A DNA stretch of 44,473 nucleotides from Acidobacteriaceae bacterium UBA1307 (GTDB lineage: Bacteria; Acidobacteriota; Terriglobia; Terriglobales; Acidobacteriaceae): positions 1,357-45,829 of the forward strand of contig DBTV01000023.1 of NCBI GenBank assembly GCA_002307235.1, written 5' to 3'. A model generated the notes under the pieces. The model did not search any database and was not told the origin of the DNA. It worked only from the letters and a program-made list of their open reading frames with translations. This document shows, piece after piece, positions 42,092 to 44,473 of the stretch (positions are counted from its first letter, which is position 1; each line of letters starts with the position of its first letter). The translations under genes and the position numbers were made by a program.

Positions 42092-43411
42092 TTAGTTTCT
42101 CAGAAACTCCGCCAGCTCGGCCCGGGGCACCTTCGTCTGTACGCTTGTGGAAAAATCCTTCACCGTAAGGATACCGGATGCCAGCTCGTCCTCGCCGAGA
42201 ATGACGATGCGACGGGCGCATTTGTCGGCCGCCTCGAAGGACTTTTTGAGCCGGAAGCTGCCTTCTCCCAATTCGATACGGAGCCCGGCCCGGCGCAGCT
42301 CGCGCGCCAGCGCCAGCCCCGCCGCGTTGATCGCCGCCAGCTTTTCCGCGTCCTTGGCGTTGCCCATCGGCGCGATATAGCCGTCAATCCCCTGCGGGGA
42401 GGCGGACTTTTGGTCTGCCTCTTGGGCTTGGAGAGTCAGCACCAACCGGTCCAGTCCCATCGCGAAACCGATGCCGGGCGCCTTGGGGCCGCCGATGTTT
42501 TCGCTGAGTCCGTCGTAGCGTCCGCCCCCCAAAAGCGCGTTCTGCGCACCGAGTCCGCCGTGGGTGAACTCGAAGGTCGTCCGCGTGTAGTAGTCGAGGC
42601 CGCGCACCAGCCGGTGATTCCGCGTGTAGGGAACCCCCGCCGCATCGAGCGCCGTGATCACCGCCGCGAAGTGGTCTTTCGACTCCTGGTCGAGCGAATC
42701 GACGATCTTCGGCAGCGTCTCGATGATCGGCTGATCCTCGGGAACCTTGCAGTCGAGCACGCGCAGCGGATTCAGCTCCGCGCGCCGCTGGCAGTCCGCG
42801 CACATTTTTTCTTTGACGGGAATGAGCGCTTCGCGCAGAGCCGCGTTGTAACGCTCGCGGTCCGCGGAGGACCCGACGGAGTTGATCTGCAGCGTCCAGC
42901 CGGTGATGCCCAGCTCGTCGAGCAGGGTGGCCAACATCTCTAAAACTTCCGCATCGCGCAGGGGCGATTCGCTCCCCGAGGACTGCGGTCCGATGACCTC
43001 TGCGCCGATCTGGAAGAACTGCCGGTAGCGGCCCTTCTGCGGGCGCTCGCGCCGGAACTGCGGACCGATGTAGTAGAGCTTCTGCAACTGGCCGCTCTCG
43101 CCGAGTTTGTGCTCGATGTAGGCGCGGACCACGCCGGCGGTGTTTTCAGGCCGCAGGGTGAGCGACTGGGGCTTTTCCGACTGCGCGCGGGCGCGATCCT
43201 CCCAGGTGTACATCTCCTTGGAAACGATGTCGGTTTCGGCTCCGACGCCACGGGCGAACAGCCCCGTGTCCTCGAAGATCGGCGTACGGATTTCGCCGAA
43301 GTGATAGCGGGCAAAGACGCTCCGCGCGGTGGCTTCGATGCGGTTCCAAAGCTCGGTTTCAGGCGGCAGAAGATCGCGCGTTCCGCGCACGGCTTTTAGG
43401 GTTTGGCTCAT
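42092..43411 (-). CDS. hisS: Histidyl-tRNA synthetase
   Basis: A 439-residue class II synthetase. Motifs: VRGTRDLLPPE at the start, RPENTAGVVRAYIEH (motif-1/2 region), FRRERPQKGRYRQF (motif 2), RGLDYYTRTTFEF (histidine-specific RGLDYY) and GFAMGLDRLVL (motif 3); the last ~100 residues are the anticodon domain. The hisS-aspS order is common in bacteria. ATG 43411. Confidence 0.97.
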   Translation of the reverse strand: MSQTLKAVRGTRDLLPPETELWNRIEATARSVFARYHFGEIRTPIFEDTGLFARGVGAETDIVSKEMYTWEDRARAQSEKPQSLTLRPENTAGVVRAYIEHKLGESGQLQKLYYIGPQFRRERPQKGRYRQFFQIGAEVIGPQSSGSESPLRDAEVLEMLATLLDELGITGWTLQINSVGSSADRERYNAALREALIPVKEKMCADCQRRAELNPLRVLDCKVPEDQPIIETLPKIVDSLDQESKDHFAAVITALDAAGVPYTRNHRLVRGLDYYTRTTFEFTHGGLGAQNALLGGGRYDGLSENIGGPKAPGIGFAMGLDRLVLTLQAQEADQKSASPQGIDGYIAPMGNAKDAEKLAAINAAGLALARELRRAGLRIELGEGSFRLKKSFEAADKCARRIVILGEDELASGILTVKDFSTSVQTKVPRAELAEFLRN

Positions 43412-43460
43412 GTGATAACCTTTGCGTTAACTTTATAGGATACTAGGCGAGGTCTCAGCC

Positions 43461-44153
43461 GTGCAGATCGCAGCGTGGATGGCTTTGTGGGCGGGCGCTG
43501 TTCAGCAGAACCCGGTGGTGGTGCAGTTCGCGCAAAATCTGGTTCCGGTGCAGGTGCAAGTCGCAAACGGAGGATTCTGGGACAAGTGGGGTCCATCCAT
43601 TTTGCAAACGTCCGTGAGTTTGGCTTCGATTATTGCAGCGGTAATTATTTCTGTTGTGTCGTTCAGAAATAATCGTCGTCTTGCGAACGAGCAATGGGAG
43701 CGGAATCAAAACGCTGCGCACGATCAATGGATTCGCGATCAGAAAAAATCCGAGTGGAGCCAGTTGCTCGGGAGTCTTGCAGCCGTACAAGAAATCATAC
43801 GTTTAGCTCCAGAAGTATCAGGGAAGGACATAGAACAAATTAGGAAAGGTCTTGATAATGTGCTGCGCGCTATTTCAGTTTCTGCAGCGAGATGTGTTTT
43901 TGTAGAAGGCTTTAGGTGTAACCAGGATAAATGGAAAAGAATAAACAGCTTTACACAGAAAGCTGGCGACTTAAAAAACTCAATTAGCGTACACATGGAA
44001 GTAATAGAAAAAAGAGACACGATGTATCTTCCTCTGGAAGAGGCCTCAAATATGGCAAGCAAAACTGTGGATTCTACTTTTATTCTGAAAAATCTCTACG
44101 AGGAAATCTTATTGTGGGCTCAAGAAGAAGCCGCAAAAGATTTGCAATCCTGA
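43461..44153 (+). CDS. Lineage-specific membrane-anchored protein of unknown function
   Basis: A 230-residue product with one clear membrane helix at about 52-68 (SLASIIAAVIISVVSF) and a long helical, probably coiled-coil-like, C-terminal part beginning RNNRRLANEQWERNQ. The N-terminus may be extracytoplasmic. GTG 43461 is chosen for lack of an alternative. The second half is AT-rich and uses A/T-ending codons (AGA, ATA, AAA) unlike the neighbouring genes, and repeat element B follows 29 bases after the stop. This suggests acquisition by transfer. No family recognised. Confidence 0.65.
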   Translation: MQIAAWMALWAGAVQQNPVVVQFAQNLVPVQVQVANGGFWDKWGPSILQTSVSLASIIAAVIISVVSFRNNRRLANEQWERNQNAAHDQWIRDQKKSEWSQLLGSLAAVQEIIRLAPEVSGKDIEQIRKGLDNVLRAISVSAARCVFVEGFRCNQDKWKRINSFTQKAGDLKNSISVHMEVIEKRDTMYLPLEEASNMASKTVDSTFILKNLYEEILLWAQEEAAKDLQS

Positions 44154-44182
44154 GTGGATGTTTCTTTTGGCACGTTTCCAAC

Positions 44183-44350
44183 AAGCGAGCTTTGTAACAA
44201 GGGCATGGCTTCAGCCATGCCGATGAATGTACCCCCACAACGAGCGGCTTTAGCCGCTGCCCGCGCATCCCTCAGGGGCTGAAGCCCGACCTATTTATGC
44301 GATGCTTTTGCGGCACGGCTGAAGCCATGCCCTTCTTACAAAACTCGTTT
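44183..44350. repeat. Palindromic repeat element B (REP/BIME-like)
   Basis: Outer arms of about 39 bases (44183-44221 and 44312-44350, imperfect inverted repeat with a shared GGGCATGGCTTCAGCC core) enclose further small palindromes: GCGGCTTTAGCCGC at ~44234-44247 and GGGGCTGAAGCCC at ~44275-44287. GGCTTTAGCCGC is also in element A. Non-coding; no transposase nearby. Positions 44351-44473 to the right edge show nothing recognisable. Confidence 0.75.
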
Positions 44351-44473
44351 GTGACTTTCTCTAAAACCGTGTCCCACGTGTCCCGCGCGCTCCGCAGGCT
44401 TGGTATCCAGCTTTCGCTCTACAGCAATTGGAAAAATGCTTAGTCGCGAGATAACGTAGGATATTTTTCGCAC

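Noticed and set aside
39779..44350. CRISPR array
   Set aside because: Repeats are inverted, unequal in spacing and few; no cas genes.

Overview
The window looks like two genomes joined together. Positions 1 to about 11.2 kb look archaeal, most like a Methanocella-type methanogen: Ile is often ATA and Arg often AGG, gaps are AT-rich, TATA boxes lie upstream of genes, and gene content fits (citramalate/isopropylmalate synthase, ilvB, ilvN, a Hanks kinase fused to TPRs, an Hsp100 ATPase, an M29 aminopeptidase). From about 11.5 kb onward it is a bacterium. ATA nearly disappears, intrinsic hairpin/T-run terminators follow many genes, and the gene set (galK, glgP, cold-shock protein, thrS, lpdA, miaA, folP, dacB, lipA, frr, gcvT, aspS, hisS) with small membrane proteins and GGCTnnAGCC-type palindromic repeats suggests an acidobacterium of the Terriglobia. 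Both taxonomic calls are inferences from motifs and codon use; no search was run. The change falls inside or just after a GyrI-like gene at 10931-11551, so an assembly chimera is the leading explanation.

Archaeal part. A branched-chain amino acid cluster (80-3931) begins with an HMGL-family synthase whose start is problematic, followed by ilvB and ilvN; ilvC does not follow. An AT-rich promoter region precedes the most distinctive pair: a Ser/Thr kinase with eight TPRs (4103-5968) overlapping a two-AAA+ Hsp100 protein without a middle domain (5961-8381). Then come an M29 aminopeptidase, a convergent ArsR-type regulator, a nitroreductase and the divergent GyrI-like gene.

Bacterial part. 11.6-16.9 kb: a saccharopine-dehydrogenase-like oxidoreductase, glycogen phosphorylase, galactokinase and a cold-shock protein. 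17.2-21.5 kb: an FAD oxidoreductase, a GT87-like membrane protein, a GT2 glycosyltransferase (probably envelope polysaccharide) and TspO. 21.7-28.1 kb: thrS with an unusual insertion, a Uma2-family protein, a bacterial-PH membrane protein, lpdA, miaA and a small overlapping membrane protein. 28.2-35.4 kb: a sugar transferase with a possible sigma-54 promoter, folP, dacB, another GT2, a polysaccharide deacetylase and lipA. 35.4-44.5 kb: a PIN/RHH toxin-antitoxin pair, frr, gcvT, two very small membrane proteins, two hypothetical genes, aspS-hisS and a lineage-specific membrane protein, with two palindromic repeat elements (39.8-40.0 and 44.2-44.35 kb).

No tRNA, rRNA, CRISPR array, transposase or phage gene was recognised. 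The best candidate for a little-described system is the kinase-TPR/Hsp100 operon in the archaeal part.
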